This document shows, one piece after another, positions 48,067-60,532 of a stretch of 64,000 nucleotides of DNA (positions are counted from its first letter, which is position 1; each line of letters opens with the position of its first letter). The notes beneath the pieces are model-generated. The model saw nothing but the letters and a program-made list of their open reading frames with translations, had not been told where the DNA came from and made no database searches. Source of the DNA: Arthrobotrys musiformis. Its lineage: Eukaryota; Ascomycota; Orbiliomycetes; Orbiliales; Orbiliaceae. Made by a program: the position numbers and the translations under genes. The stretch is taken from contig JAVHJL010000007.1 in NCBI GenBank assembly GCA_036971715.1, forward strand, positions 2,356,001-2,420,000, read 5' to 3'.

Positions 48067-50090
48067 TCCTACGACAACTAGACTATAGCCTGAATAGTCT
48101 GTCACAATCGTAGATGGTGACGGCGAAGAATGTCTCAAGACTCGACCTCGAGCGGGATAATGGAGATAAGTTGAAAAAATAGACGTGCGGGACGCGGTCC
48201 GAGCAATCACATATCGAATGAATCCTTCATGATCTCCAATAGACCGACGCAGCGCCGAAATCGCTGGCATGTCTTCATGCAGCGCCAACGGCCTATCGGA
48301 CAGATGGTAAGACGGTTTCATAAGTTGTAGACACAATGCACAGCATAGTCGTCGTGAAGCTGAATTTATCCAACAGTCTACAACGCAATTCACAGATCTC
48401 GAAAAGGTGCACCGTCTGCATACAAAGATATGATGTATAACCTCACCCCCCTAGTAAATACCACTAGTATATACAATGCAACTATTTCAGGCTATATCTT
48501 CCCGCAAGCTTTAAAAAATTTGAACCGCGGACATGCATATATATGATCGTTTCTCGCATACATGCATGGGACGGTTTGGCGTCTTCACAATACTAATTCT
48601 CGAGAGAGGTCTCCTGTTTCAATGGAGTGGGAGCTAACAATACGACCAACCACTGAAAACGAGAAGAAATAAATCCACAAATAACAGGGCCGTATTTCAT
48701 TTCCATTGGATGGCAAAGTAGATCCTTGCCCATGGCTAGCCCCCACCATGTCAGTTTCCTTCGCTTCAAGGGACATAATCAACCCGAGCGAGCCCCGCTC
48801 GATTAAAAGCTAAAGACCTCAAGCCTCATTTTCCCGCCTAGTTCCTGGCACCCAAAGGATTCTTCTCGAAGCTCTCTCTTAAATTCAGGCTAAATTACCA
48901 CGAGTTTTTGCGTTTGGGGGTCCCACTAAACTGGGGAGGTTTCACATTCCTGTAGTGGCTTTTCGGAGGCAATCCGTCCCTAGAGCCCCTCTTCAAAACA
49001 CTACACCATCGGAAACGCAAGCTTACGTGGATTGATCGGTTCTACCTGTTGAAAGCTGGTAAGGAGGGAGAAAAAATCTCTCTAGTTCACAATAACATTA
49101 TCGCGCTGTGAACGGCGGGGTGAGCTACATGTAGCTAGCGGTTAAGTAATCTAATGCTTAGGTTAAAATAGTTTAGACGAACACTAGTACTCTACTAGGA
49201 GAACTGCAGAATAACCTACGTTCCGCTACTGCGCATTGGCATAAAACGAAGAAATTTTATCAATTGGGTCAAATTTACTGCCGAATAAACATCTACTTAA
49301 ACCCCTCGAAATAGACAAGTCTACGAAGCCACTTTCACAAGAAGAATCCTCGCGCCTCGTTGTAGAATCCAAAGTGCGGGTTGGGAGAGATAGAAGAAGG
49401 AGGTGAAAGACCTAATTGGCAAGTTGGCTATATAACGGGGCGTCCGGACGATACGATTTGGGATCAAAAGATACCGAATAATTGTCTGTATTCATTCGTT
49501 TTTCTTGGGTTTTCTCTGTTAAAATTTCGACTTTGTCTCTCGTTTCTGTGTCTGTCTTCTCTCTTGTGTTCAGATATAGTTGTGTTACATGGGGATTTGT
49601 TTGTGTGTGTTTCTCTCTTTTTTTCATCATTCTTCATCGTTTCCTGAAATTTCGAAGAATCTATATAGGAAAAAAAACCAATTGCTCAAAGGAAGGTCAT
49701 AAGGAAAGGCTGGTGGAGGAAGAAAAGATATCCCAAATTAGAAAGATTATACACAAGAAAGAAAGGAGGCGGAGAAGGGAGAGTATCAAAAAGCAAGAAC
49801 CAAATATTACTCTCAAAACTGATAAAGCATTTGTTGACAAAGAACCCCAAAGAACAAGGCAATTGCGATCAAAGTTTATCGAGAGGCGAGAGGGAGGACA
49901 AAGATGGCTCAAGGCTTCTTTCTTTCAATTGTGTATAATAAATGAGCGTAGAGTAGCTCATGAATGGGAATTTTTGGTTTTTCGCTAATCGTTCAACCGC
50001 CAGCATCAAGACAGCTAAGGAAATTAGGGTAAAAGATAAATAAAAATAAAAAAAATAAAAAATAAAGGAAATTCATTAAACAAGAATCTT
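48067..50090. other. intergenic region with a pyrimidine-then-purine block
   Basis: No gene accepted. From 49490 to about 49640 the + strand is T/C-rich, then from about 49660 to 49880 it is A/G-rich. A TATA-like ctatataac lies near 49428. A 168-codon frame (49482-49988) spans both halves but has only the composition of the underlying DNA. Confidence 0.5.
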
Positions 50091-51331
50091 CTACTCTGGG
50101 CGGTCGAGGAAGATCTTGTGTGGGAGCCAGTCGTCGCCGCAAACCTTGAAGCGGTCCTTGAGGGTATCAAGGGCCTTCAAGTCGTCCTCGGTGAGGACGA
50201 GGCCGTCAACCTGGAAGTTGGAGACGATGCGAGATTCGGTGACGGACTTGGGGATGACGGAGTATCCGTGGTGGAGACCCCAGGCGAGGAGAACTTGCTG
50301 GATGGACCTGCCGTGCTTCTGGGCGATGCCAGCGAGGGTGAGGTCCTTGACGAGAGGAGAGTTGGTGGAGCCGAGGATGGAGTATCCGGTGACGTGGATA
50401 CCCTTTTCAGCGCAGAACTTGGTGAGGCTGTGAGTTGGGTTGTTTGGGTGGAGCTCGACCTGGTTGACGGCCTAAATATGAAAAGGATTTTATCAGTAAC
50501 TTATTTCTAATGGCACCTTCGTTTGAAGAAATTGAAGATTTTTCGAACGTACTGGGATTGTCTTGGCGTTTCTTAGTAGCCTGTTGAGCTGTGTGATGTC
50601 GAAGTTGGAAACACCAATGTTCCTGACTTGAGACTTTGGAAGCTTCTCCAACTCGGCCCAGGCATTGAGGAAGTCGATGTCGGTGTAGGCAACAGGGGGG
50701 TTGGCGGGGGCAGAAGCTGGGTTGCCCTCCTCAGATGGAGCGGTGGAGCATGGCCAGTGCATAAGATAGAGGTCGATATACTCGACACCCAAGCTGTTCA
50801 AGCTGGAGGCGAGACCCTCCTTAACGTGCTTGTGCCATGTGTTATCGAGCTTGGTGGTGATCCAGATCTCTTCACGTGGGACACCAGAGTCCTTGATTCC
50901 CAAACCGACTTCACGCTCGTTGCCATAGGCGAGAGCACTGAGAACGTGGTGTAATTAGCGTTATATGTTCCCCCAAGCATTCGGAGGTAGGATTGTATCA
51001 GCATACGTATCAATGTGTCTGTATCCGGCCCTCAAGGCGGCGGAGACAGCATTTCGAACCTCACCTGGCTTGGATTGCCAGGTTCCCAAACCGACGGCGG
51101 GGATCTTGTCGCCGGTGTTGAGGGTGTAGGTTAAACTAGCGCAAGCAATTTGTTAGCACCGCAAACCCATCAAAACGGAGCAAAATCAAAAGAAACAGCC
51201 GTATCATCTTATCGAAGCTAGTCCACCCTGGGGAACGAATAGATGACAACGACCAGCATATCAAAAAGCGGATAGCATAGAGAGGGGGACCAAGGAAGAA
51301 AGACATACGAAGTCCACTGTCCGTCAGACAT
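50091..51331 (-). CDS. aldo-keto reductase (glycerol dehydrogenase/GCY1-like)
   Basis: NADPH-dependent carbonyl reductase of the AKR superfamily; likely substrates are glyceraldehyde, dihydroxyacetone or other small aldehydes. Four exons, 51331..51309, 51135..51007, 50937..50553 and 50471..50091, give 305 residues. The first exon is 23 bp and encodes MSDGQWT. The catalytic tetrad is complete: Asp50 in HIDT, Tyr55 in YGNE, Lys80 in WITTKLDN and His111 in LYLMHWP. Cofactor-side motifs are VGVSNF-like NIGVSNFD, AVNQVELHP and the C-terminal IPKSVTESRI. The length fits the family. The gene is preceded by a TATA box at about 170 bp. Confidence 0.95.
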
Positions 51332-51500
51332 TTTTGCAGCAGTAGTATAGAATCGAAGTCTTGTAATATCTACAATCTGAGGTTGTAGGTGAACACGAAT
51401 GTTAACGGTGGTTTGGAAGAGGAAACGGGTCGTTGGGGGTTTGAAAGATCGAGGAGCTCTGAAGTTTAATCGAACTGGAAAAAGCAGCATCTTGAGAGCT

Positions 51501-51508
51501 TTATATAT
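51501..51508 (-). promoter_or_regulatory. TATA box of the aldo-keto reductase gene
   Basis: TATATAAA reads on the gene strand about 170 bp before the start codon. The distance allows a leader of roughly 130-140 nt. Confidence 0.45.
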
Positions 51509-54181
51509 CCATGCAGAATGCCCGCCAACAAAGCAAATATTAATCGCAAAGCAAAAGCCAACCACCGCAAGATCTTTACTCTTTACCCTGTCTGTCGTAT
51601 TATTGGCTAGGCCTTTTAAGTCTCAGGTCGAGCAAAAGCAATACTGCGAGAGCAACTGGAGTGACGAGCGGCGGCATGGCGGATGGCTAATGCGCGTGCT
51701 ATAACTTAAGGGTAATTTAATTGATTTTAATTTAGATTCAACCGCAAAAATCTTTCTCCTCGTTATGGGCCGTGGAGGTTGACTTCGGCATTAACTAACG
51801 CTGTTTCTTCCTTACAACAGGGCCCATGGTTAGCACGCTATAGCTGCTCATTGATATCGAGCATGCTCATTGCATTGTCATTCATAGCTGATTGTGGATA
51901 TATCCCGATAGATTGCTTATCAAGCGCAAGGCTTTGAACGCACCGAGCGAATGAATGCTACGAATGAATGTCTCCGACTGGTTTCCTCCAGGGTTCCTAC
52001 GGCATCTTGCTGTACCTTCTGCTTCCTGCTTGACACCTGCAGCCGCCACTGCTCCCGAAGATGCTAGATGGTATCAAGATACATTCTGCTAGATACCGAC
52101 CTGTCGCCGAAGAGAGACAACCGAAATCCCCCCCAAACATGCAATAGCCTGTATCCTAACGACTAACTCGAGACACTGACCAGGAAAAAAAAAAAGTGGG
52201 GAGGACTGGGCAAACGAAACGTATTGAATTGTCAATTGGAGGCGGGAGTGATGCAACGGCGCAGGTGCGTCGACGTCCGCAATTACCCATAATTTAGCCT
52301 GAATTCCCCCACCTTTTTGGCTTGCCAAAATACGATCGTTGCGCAGGCTAGTTGCACCGGCCATGGACTTGCATGGTCTTGACGGCTAACATCCTTTAGC
52401 GACTCTTAATCCCGTGCTCACATTAAATCCACCTTTTTATCGTGACGAAATATAGCTAACGACCTACTATATTGTTCCTTAGCCGTCGTGGTCGTCCGAT
52501 CAATGGGAGTTCCGAATTCCATATCAAGCAGCTCAGCTGACATATTTCACACATATGAATGAAGCTTTTTTGACTTTCCACAGTAGCCGGAACTATGCCG
52601 GACTTGGACCCAAGAAACCCTGCCCTGACATGCAAAGTGAGAAGAGAACCCCACGATGCTGCAAGACCCGACCTGCTTCTACCGAGCCAGAAGGAAAAAG
52701 AACCCAAAGAATATGTAGCACGGGCAATATGGCCCCTTCGAAGAATTCCTCTTTTTCCTCGCCTCCCAATTCTCCCAAGGCTGGGTCTTAGCCAACGTGT
52801 TTGGTGGAGAATGTCCCCACGAACCTAAAAACAATTTTTCCGGATTATTTAGCGGACTGCCGGAAGGAATTTTGCCGCATGCTAAAGGGAGAATCCCTAT
52901 CCAAAGAACCGGGAGAGCTCGACCGAAGAGGCCCTATATTTTAACACGAGGGCTTGAGGCCGAAAAGCGTGGCCATGGGAGTATGCGAAACACTCCGGCC
53001 CTGTGTTGAGGCAAAATCCAATACTTTAGCTATATTGTGATCGATCTCCAATGCCGTGGCCATATTCCTCAACTAACTCCAACAGGGTGAAAACCAAAAA
53101 CCTAGCAACAAACTAATGAGAAATGTCTAAAAGCTGGGGCTATCGCTTTTACCCATCGCGTAGGCATTCTGCCTAATTCACCTCCCTTATCCAGGTCACG
53201 GAGGTAAGTTGCGAGGGCTAAGGAGCTTCGGAGCTCGATTGTGGCGGTCTATAGGCACGTTCCGAAATCATTCCGAATGAAACCTGAAACCTTTATAAGT
53301 TTAAAGACGAGACTCCCCGGATCGATGGCTGCATATCTCTGCTATGTATCATGATTCACAAAAATTTACACACACTATCTTTTGCTATTACGACTAATCA
53401 GAAGGCAGCCTTTCAGGTTTCTGAGCTATCCAGCTGACCTAATTGCGAGGTGATTGCAAGGTTATCCATCACTACTATCGTCAATAGCTAGTGGTCCTGC
53501 CGTGTCACGTATAGGCAGAATATCATATATTAATATAGGTAACCCAGTTTGAGAAACCACATGTTCTAACATGTTTTGAATGTCCGTGTCTAACTTTAGA
53601 CCTATGTACATATAAGCTGGCATTTGTGAGCGGTAACGGGGTATAAGGAAATGCAAATGCATGGAATACACCATGTTCAACTAGGGTATGACCACCCTAT
53701 TATATAAGTAACCCTCCATATTATCGGCACAAGTGCACCGAAGATCATAGAGCCGCACCGAGTTGGCGCCATACTCTTAACTTCTTTGACGATGTCTTTC
53801 TGGTCTTGAAACTGGGAGGGGGGGTTTGGCAATTAATCGTAGGTTGTCGGTTGCAATTACCATAATCTAGACATCTCGAGATTTCCGGGCGACCACCTAA
53901 TTTACAAATCACACGCTTACAACACATAACTTGGGGTTTGGATTCGGTTGCTGAATGGCCGCTCTTGTAACTGTACATTCCAAAACGATTTCAGGTATCT
54001 AAAGCCCAGCCTATAGCCCTGGGTATGGCGCACGCGGCGATGGAGTAGTCTACAAAAGAGATGCTTAAGTCTGCACGACGACAATTTTGGGAGGGACTGT
54101 GGGATTATAGTGATGATCACGCACCATTAAGCTATAAATCTAACTTCGCTTAATATTATAAGCTGCATTTTGTTAGCCCTC

Positions 54182-54469
54182 ACCGAAGATTTTAATATGC
54201 CAAAGTGGTGTGCTCCAACTGTAGTACTCTCTTCGTCGCAGCCATATCGTCCGGCATGGTGAAAGTTGCTTTTCTTCCTTGCCATTCCTATAGATCTAGC
54301 CTTGATGCATCGACGTTGCCTGCGCAGCCTACCTCGAAGGAAATTGATGGTATCTCCGCCTCCTCATCCTTCTTGAAAAGGCGACGACCCGTACGCGTGC
54401 TAAGCTCTCTAACATGCCACCCAACTGCCAAGGACCCCCCGGTATCGATAAGAAACCAGCCCTTCGCAA
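54182..54469 (-). pseudogene. possible coding relic with in-frame stop
   Basis: On the minus strand a frame following a ctag acceptor reads like a protein (FVAKGWFLIDTGGSLAVGW, then RRLFKKDEEAEIPSISF). It is broken by one TAG, and continues with EWQGRKATFTMPDDMAATKR to a TAA. Alternatively a 45-bp intron (donor gtaggc, acceptor ctatag) could remove the stop. I recognise no family and find no start codon, so it may be a decayed gene, an isolated exon or chance. Confidence 0.3.
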
Positions 54470-55180
54470 CGAACTAGTCTTTCTTACCTATTGGTGACTA
54501 AGCGTGTCAATGAGCGATATCCGTATACAGATTAGGAAATATTCAGTTTTAATTCGACCAGATGCTTACTATTTGACTTTATGCTACCGGCTTTCGAGGT
54601 GACAATTCCTAGGTGGATACCCCTGCGCTCTGCCGGTTGCATGCTTGAGCTTCGCTAGTATCGGGCCGTCAAGCCACTGATCGGCTTCACATGCACAATT
54701 AATCGCGAATAATCTTTTGCGACAGGGATGGTAAGATTTAAATTTTGAATAGGATATTAATGGATGTCCACGCTTTTGTTGAATTGTGGTTGTACTTGAC
54801 TTGGTTGAGCAATATTAGTGTGCTATGGCAGGATTAGAACCAGTGTGCCTTGGACGACTTTTGTCTACGTGGCTACGCTAATCATAATCATAGTATATAT
54901 CGTATTGCATTCAAAAGGAGGTATATATTAGTCTAGTAAGAAGGCGGGTGTTGAGCGGCCGCGGGTATATGTATGTTGTGGGGGTTTATGATATATCAAC
55001 GACCACCATGCACCTAGCTTGGTTCTGGTGGCATCCTGCAGTATTGTTTTAGGATTTACGGCGCATATCCTCGCATACATCTGCAGCCTCACGCTTGTGC
55101 GACCTTGGCTTGTCGTCGGATCCCTCAACCGTGTGTGCGACCTGAGTTAAACTACCACGTTGGCAACGCACATCTACAGG

Positions 55181-55226
55181 TGTGGACACTGCCAATGTGA
55201 ACACTGCCAATGTGAACACTGCCAAC
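55181..55226. repeat. 15-bp tandem repeat, three copies
   Basis: The unit gtgaacactgccaat is present about three times head to tail, with one substitution in the first copy and a diverging end in the last. It is noncoding. Confidence 0.85.
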
Positions 55227-55533
55227 TGGTGCCCAGACATGATGCATGATACCTGCTATCAGAGACTAATTGCCACTTCAACCATGGTTTTAAATTATTT
55301 CGTTCTACTTGTGAAGTCTAACCTCGAGGCGGCAGAAACCGATACCATACTGTACGCTAGATTGCACATATGTATCGTTCATCGTGAGTCGGGTTCCTGA
55401 GTTCATGAGAAATCATAATATAGTTTAAATTTAAATACAAATATCGGAGTATGACCGACTCCTGTATCCCATGGTTACTCTATTCCCGCTTTTTTTTATC
55501 GTAGATTATGACTTCAGCGCAGAGGCTTTGATC

Positions 55534-56725
55534 TTACAAACCCTGAGTCTCTGCAATCCTAGCAACTAGCTTGCTAGCCTTGACCTTCTGCTGCTTCAAT
55601 CTATTCAATCCCTCGGGAATACCGTTCAACCCACCGGGCAAAACTTCAATAGGGTGGGTCTTGAACCTTCCCTCCCTTAGAATCTTCTCCAAATAACTGG
55701 AGAAAACCTGAACGAAGTCCTGATCGGCTTTTGACTCCTCCTCGGTATTGTAAGGAGGGTAAACCTGATGCCCGCTGCCCACGTACGCAAACTTTAATTT
55801 ATGGCCATTTGGAAGTTCTTGTTTGTACGGTAGAATACCGACTAATTTCCCCTTTGGTGATAGATTGGCGGCGAGGGGTTCGGCGGATGGCGATTCTGAG
55901 AATGCATCGAAGGCGTGGAGGAGTTCCTTCCTGTTCAGGGCCTTTTTGATTTCTTCCGCGATGTTTGGGTTGTTCCTGTAATCGATGATGACGTCGGCGA
56001 GATTATCCCTTGCGATGACATCCTTGCTACCACCAGCGATGGTAATAAGCGGTGAAAATCCGCTTAGACGGGCGAACTTAAGGGCGGTGAGACCGACGGA
56101 GGTAGTACCACCATAGACCACGAGGGGGACGGGTTCACCGTCTTTTCTAGCCCATGGAGCCGGTAGGGCGAGGTCTTGGTAGAGTGCAATGCCGACAGTG
56201 TATGCTACCAGTGGGATTGTGGCGGCATCTTCGAATGAGAGGTTCCGGGGGATGTGGAATGTGGTTGTGGCGGGCGCGACGGCGTATTCAGCGAACGAGC
56301 CGCCGGTTTGGGTCAACATTACGTGGAAGGCGGCGACGCGATCGCCCGGTCGAAAGGAGGGGACATTCTCGCCGACGGATTCGACGGTGCCGGCGATGTC
56401 ATCACCGGAGTTAAAGGCCTTCTCGGTGTTGATGTACTAGAGTGTTTTTGTGTTAGTTCAATATCGATATATTTTGAGGATAGGCATATTGCATTTTCAG
56501 TTGGAGAGAGCTAACCTTCCAGTCCTTAGGATTAGTGCCGGTAACGGCGACCTTGATGAGGACATCATTTGGCCCAGGGGTTCTATATGTGATAGAGTTT
56601 ACGTTAGACTCCCAATACACATGGATATATCGACATCTTGGGGGTGGGGCTCACGGGATGGGGACTTCGACAAGTTGACCAACGACCTTGCCATTGGCGT
56701 CATTCTTAACTTGGAGTTCCTTCAT
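55534..56725 (-). CDS. zinc-independent MDR oxidoreductase (enoyl reductase/ToxD-like)
   Basis: NADPH-dependent reductase of the medium-chain dehydrogenase/reductase superfamily. Three exons, 56725..56655, 56582..56516 and 56436..55534, give 346 residues. The GroES-like N-terminal part includes GPNDVLIKVAVTGTNPKDWK and DIAGTVESVGENV. The nucleotide-binding fold starts at VVYGGTTSVGLTALKFA. The Cys and His ligands of zinc-type alcohol dehydrogenases are not apparent, which places it with quinone or enoyl reductases. Such stand-alone enzymes are common in fungi and are often annotated as ToxD-like; the name does not imply a toxin pathway, and no synthase gene is nearby. Exon 1 encodes only 23 residues, and the joins keep the GroES fold intact. 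Confidence 0.93.
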
Positions 56726-56874
56726 TATGAAAAAATTAAAATAAAATAAAACCGCAAATTGGTATTAACGATAATGTCAATAGAATCAATTGAATCTAAT
56801 ATCTAAAGGATACGAAAGTGAGTTTGGTGCTGTTAATGTTGGATATTTGATGGGAAGAAGGGGGGATGGTCGGT

Positions 56875-56883
56875 CTTTATATA
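56875..56883 (-). promoter_or_regulatory. TATA box of the MDR oxidoreductase gene
   Basis: TATATAAAG on the gene strand, about 150 bp before the start codon. Confidence 0.45.
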
Positions 56884-57652
56884 CCTTATTGTCTCGACGT
56901 AACTTCACCGAATCCGTCTGAAGTCTCTTTTCGAAAAGCATAGTTATCAATTCCCCCCGGAATCAAGGAGAGAAATGGAGTGACGTTGATAGCACGTACT
57001 AGCTGCTTTGAATATCGCCATTCCGTCGGTACGTAGTATAAACTCTGGAATACCGTTTCGAAGTCAAGCTCCGCTCCGCCAGCCGACGAAAGTCAAAAAC
57101 GAGCTAGTTTGCATGAAAGTGGCACTCGTAATCACAAGACGGGTCGGCCGGACTTATTAGTAAATCCCTTGGACCTACTAACTACGGCGCTTTGGGAAAG
57201 TGGAGAACCCGACGATAACCCTAACTTAAAATTCCAGTGGCCCGATTATACTCGATTAGCTCGATTTGGTAATTTTGGGGATCCCCATACTTTCACCGGG
57301 TTTGGGGTTGTGATGGTATGACTTTGGCTAGAGGAGCGCGAAGAATGCACACGTACGACGTGCATGTATGTGATTTGTAAATCGGGACTAATGGAACCGG
57401 ATCGCGGTTTCGGGCCGGGTATCGAGGAGGACGTATCCAGTCTGCCCTTTGTTCTGCACTGTGACATAATATTTAATATGATATCACTGCTCTGTCAAAA
57501 TACAGTCAATTGGCACTGTGATACATATCGTGATACAATATATAGGCACATACAATATGTCAATATCAATATCAACTGATCAAATGGTATACAGGCCCTC
57601 GAGGCTATAAAATCCAACAGCAACATGCAAAACACAACATCATGCACGAATA

Positions 57653-57682
57653 GGCCCCAAATGGCCCCAAATGGCCCCAAAC
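57653..57682. repeat. 10-bp tandem repeat, three copies
   Basis: ggccccaaat is repeated three times at 57653-57662, 57663-57672 and 57673-57682; the last copy ends in c. It lies in the divergent promoter region. Confidence 0.85.
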
Positions 57683-57989
57683 AGGCCAGACATGCTCTCC
57701 TAACCGCCGGAGCTTGTCGGTCTCCCGATCCGGCAACGTGCAGCGGTGGCCTGTGCTGCAGCTGGTTTGATTACAAACAGCCCCGCGCAGCCATCGGCTG
57801 ACCCGGCGTCTCTTACACACATTCACACAGGAGGAACGAGATCAGGCCACCGCCGCGCATAGGCCAGCCCTATACAGCCCTACCGTGCCTCCGAGAATCC
57901 CATCTTTTTTGACGTATTTCTAATATTAACCAACCCTAAAATTCGATCTCGAGAGTCGAATTTCTGCCGGCTCTTCGATTCCCCGAAGG

Positions 57990-60532
57990 ATGTTTCAGGC
58001 GTCCGCCGCGGCTTATCGAGGAAACACTGCCAGCCAGAATCCTCCTCCCGCCGACAACAACGCACGCAGCGACGCGCTCAAGTCGCAGGGCAATACCTAC
58101 TTTGGCAAGCAGTATGCATCACCACTAAACACCATGAGCTCCTAATATCTATCGATCAATCGGTCGGGCGGTTGTAGATTTTTTATTTTTTATTTTTTTT
58201 GGTCACTGCCGCATTTAATTAGGAGGGAGCTAGTGCTTATGTCGAGCAGGAGAGCTAATCATCTTGTTGCCATCATTATCAATTGAACCAGGGACTTCCA
58301 AGCCGCCCTCGCAGCATACTCGCAGGCCCTCGCCTTAAGCCCTCGCTCTGCTGCCCTCTATTCCAACCGTTCTGCGACCTATCTCCAACTAGGACAGCTC
58401 GAACAGGCCCTAGCTGACGCTGACAGGGCCGTCCAATTCGATCCGAAATGGAGTAAGGCATACCGCCGCCGAGGCAATGTCCTCGAAGTACTCGACCGGC
58501 TTGACGAGGCTATCGATGCCTATTGGGAAGGAAGGAACAATGAGACTGATCCAGCTGTTAAAGCGGATCTGGGACGGATGATTGCAGCGGTGGAGAGGAG
58601 GATCGAGGAGCGAAATGAGGCAAAGAGGAGAGGAGAGGATGATTCGGTGGGTTCTTACTCTCTTAACCGGTACACGTGGGGATCTAACGCCTCACGCGAG
58701 CTCATACGGAGGCCCTGTCGGGACGGGATATGCCATGGTTTCCCCCGATAGAAAACCTCACGATCATGGGGAAATACCGGAGTCATGCATGCTAACGTCA
58801 TTTCATGAGACAAGATCATGTCGGTAAATGATGCTCCAGCAAAACTAATCGCTCGCGAAATCGACCGACGGATATCCAAAGGGGAAACACCGGGCCGTTG
58901 GCCACCACTTGGTAGTGCCTCTAGGAGACTTTGGACGGCCGACATTCAATACACAGATGCTCTACGCCAGCTGTCGCAGTTCCAGAAGCATGAACTACCC
59001 GCTGCCGCTAATCCCCCGGCTGGTGCTTTTGGTATCTCTGGACCGCTTCAGACGTTGGCCGATTTGACGTCCGTCGCAATGGAGGATTTCAAAGTCGTCT
59101 ACTTTGGCGAAGGGGATCTCGAGAAGTTACAATTGTGCTACATGTTGGAGCAACAGCAGAGAAACGCTATTGGAGACCATCTGAATCCCGTTCAGACGAT
59201 CGCGGAGTACAATAATAGGTTGGAGAATGGAGCGAGTTGGGATACCATACGACCCGCGCTGCAACTAAGCATCCGTACGTGCGAATTACTGGGCTTCTAG
59301 AGAAAGCGGTCATTTATTAATATACTAGGATGGTGTAGGTGCCGCATTCATGAATGGTATCATTAAAGACGGATTCCTTGAACCTCGTCTGCCCAACGGT
59401 ACCACCCCAGCAGTCGACGACTTCCGTCGTGCAGTAGACCTGACCGAAGAAGCTCGTCGCGTTTTCGTCAACGTGCCCGGCCACATTCGCGGTCGCACAC
59501 TCGAGGTAAATCAACCCACCCAATACCCCCCCGCCCCTCAAATACGGGCGCACCATTCACACCAAATTTGAAATGTAGAAAACATTCCTTCGAGGCCTAA
59601 AAATCCGCCTCGGCGAAGCCCTGATCAAACTATACAACCACACAGATCCTCCTTCCCTCCCCATCATCGAAGAAATCAAAAACATAGGCGACTTCATTGT
59701 TGCCTCCTGCGATTCCTCCCCTCTCCCGGAAGTCGACCCTCCAACGAACCAAGAAACAACAGAGCGATTCTGGGACCTCTATGTCCCCCACTGGGGCTAT
59801 CCCCGCGCAATGGGCCATATCTTCAGAGGGATGGCGTATATGCAACTCGGCCTCCACTGGAACCGAGTCCAACTCGACAGCAGAACCGGGAAAAAGGGTC
59901 CCTCGACAGGTAACATGCGTGACCTACGGACAGCAGCCGAGGAATACGCCACCGGAGCCGCATGGCTCCCAGACGACGATGTAGACGGCACAAACGCTCT
60001 ATGGATGGCTATATTCTGCATGGTCCGGAGAGGAGCATACTACCTCGGTGATCTACAACTATTAAGAACAATGGCCTTACACCAACAAGGGCTGTGGGGC
60101 CCATGGTTTGGAGCTGACTACATCCCCGCCGGGCACAGTGGGAAACTGGCAAGTAGCGAAGCACTACGACAAAGCGAGGGCGCAGATCCGGATACCATCT
60201 GCTCACCACTGGTGGAATGGAGCGAAGGGGTAGAAGTCGATCAAGACATCTTGGGGGAGGTGTTGATGCCTTACATCGGCCGAGCGCTTCAAACCCCGGA
60301 GAAGGACGGCGGTGGGATGATTATGCTAGGAAAGATTATTCGCGGTATCTGGGAGGAACGACGCAGATTGGGAGAACCCAGTGTGGGCGCTCTGTGGGAT
60401 GGATTGCCTAGCAGGATTAGGCTTGGATGGGAAGGGGTGTGGAAGATGTACGAAAAGGAGAGGCTGGAGAGTCGCCAACCGGGGGTGACGGAGAGTTTGA
60501 ATAAGATATCTTTGGCGGAGAGGGTGGTTTAA
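57990..60532 (+). CDS. TPR-repeat protein with unknown C-terminal region
   Basis: Five exons, 57990..58111, 58292..58646, 58815..59274, 59339..59505 and 59579..60532, give 685 residues. The N-terminal ~30-120 residues form TPR repeats (ALKSQGNTYFGKQDFQAALA, YSNRSATYLQLGQLEQALAD, AYRRRGNVLEVLDRLDEAID), typical of co-chaperone-like binding of C-terminal peptides. A helical region with GETPGRWPPLG follows. The long C-terminal half (YPRAMGHIFRGMAYMQLGLH, LWMAIFCMVRRGAYYLG) is helical and not assigned to a family by me. The start was chosen at the ATG in frame with the first TPR. The first intron is 180 bp, longer than its neighbours. It is probably cytosolic, with no signal peptide. The joins at exons 2/3 use a gtgggt donor and are slightly less certain. 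Confidence 0.85.

Larger units (their letters stand above)
51332..55533. other. long intergenic region with one coding-like relic
   Basis: About 4.2 kb. It holds the aldo-keto reductase promoter on the left, a 15-bp tandem repeat at 55181-55226 and a degraded coding-like stretch around 54180-54470 on the minus strand. Other frames (for example 52555-53009, +) look random. Confidence 0.5.
56726..57989. other. divergent intergenic region
   Basis: Shared upstream region of the MDR oxidoreductase (-) and the TPR protein (+). It has a TATA box for the former and a 10-bp tandem repeat at 57653-57682. Short frames here are not supported. Confidence 0.55.

Noticed and set aside
49482..49988. 168-codon open frame on the + strand
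   Set aside because: The first half is Phe/Val/Ser from pyrimidine-rich DNA and the second half Lys/Arg/Glu from purine-rich DNA, so it reflects base bias, not a protein.
54815..54850. tRNA-like sequence near ggattagaacc
   Set aside because: The stem does not pair and the remaining arms are absent.
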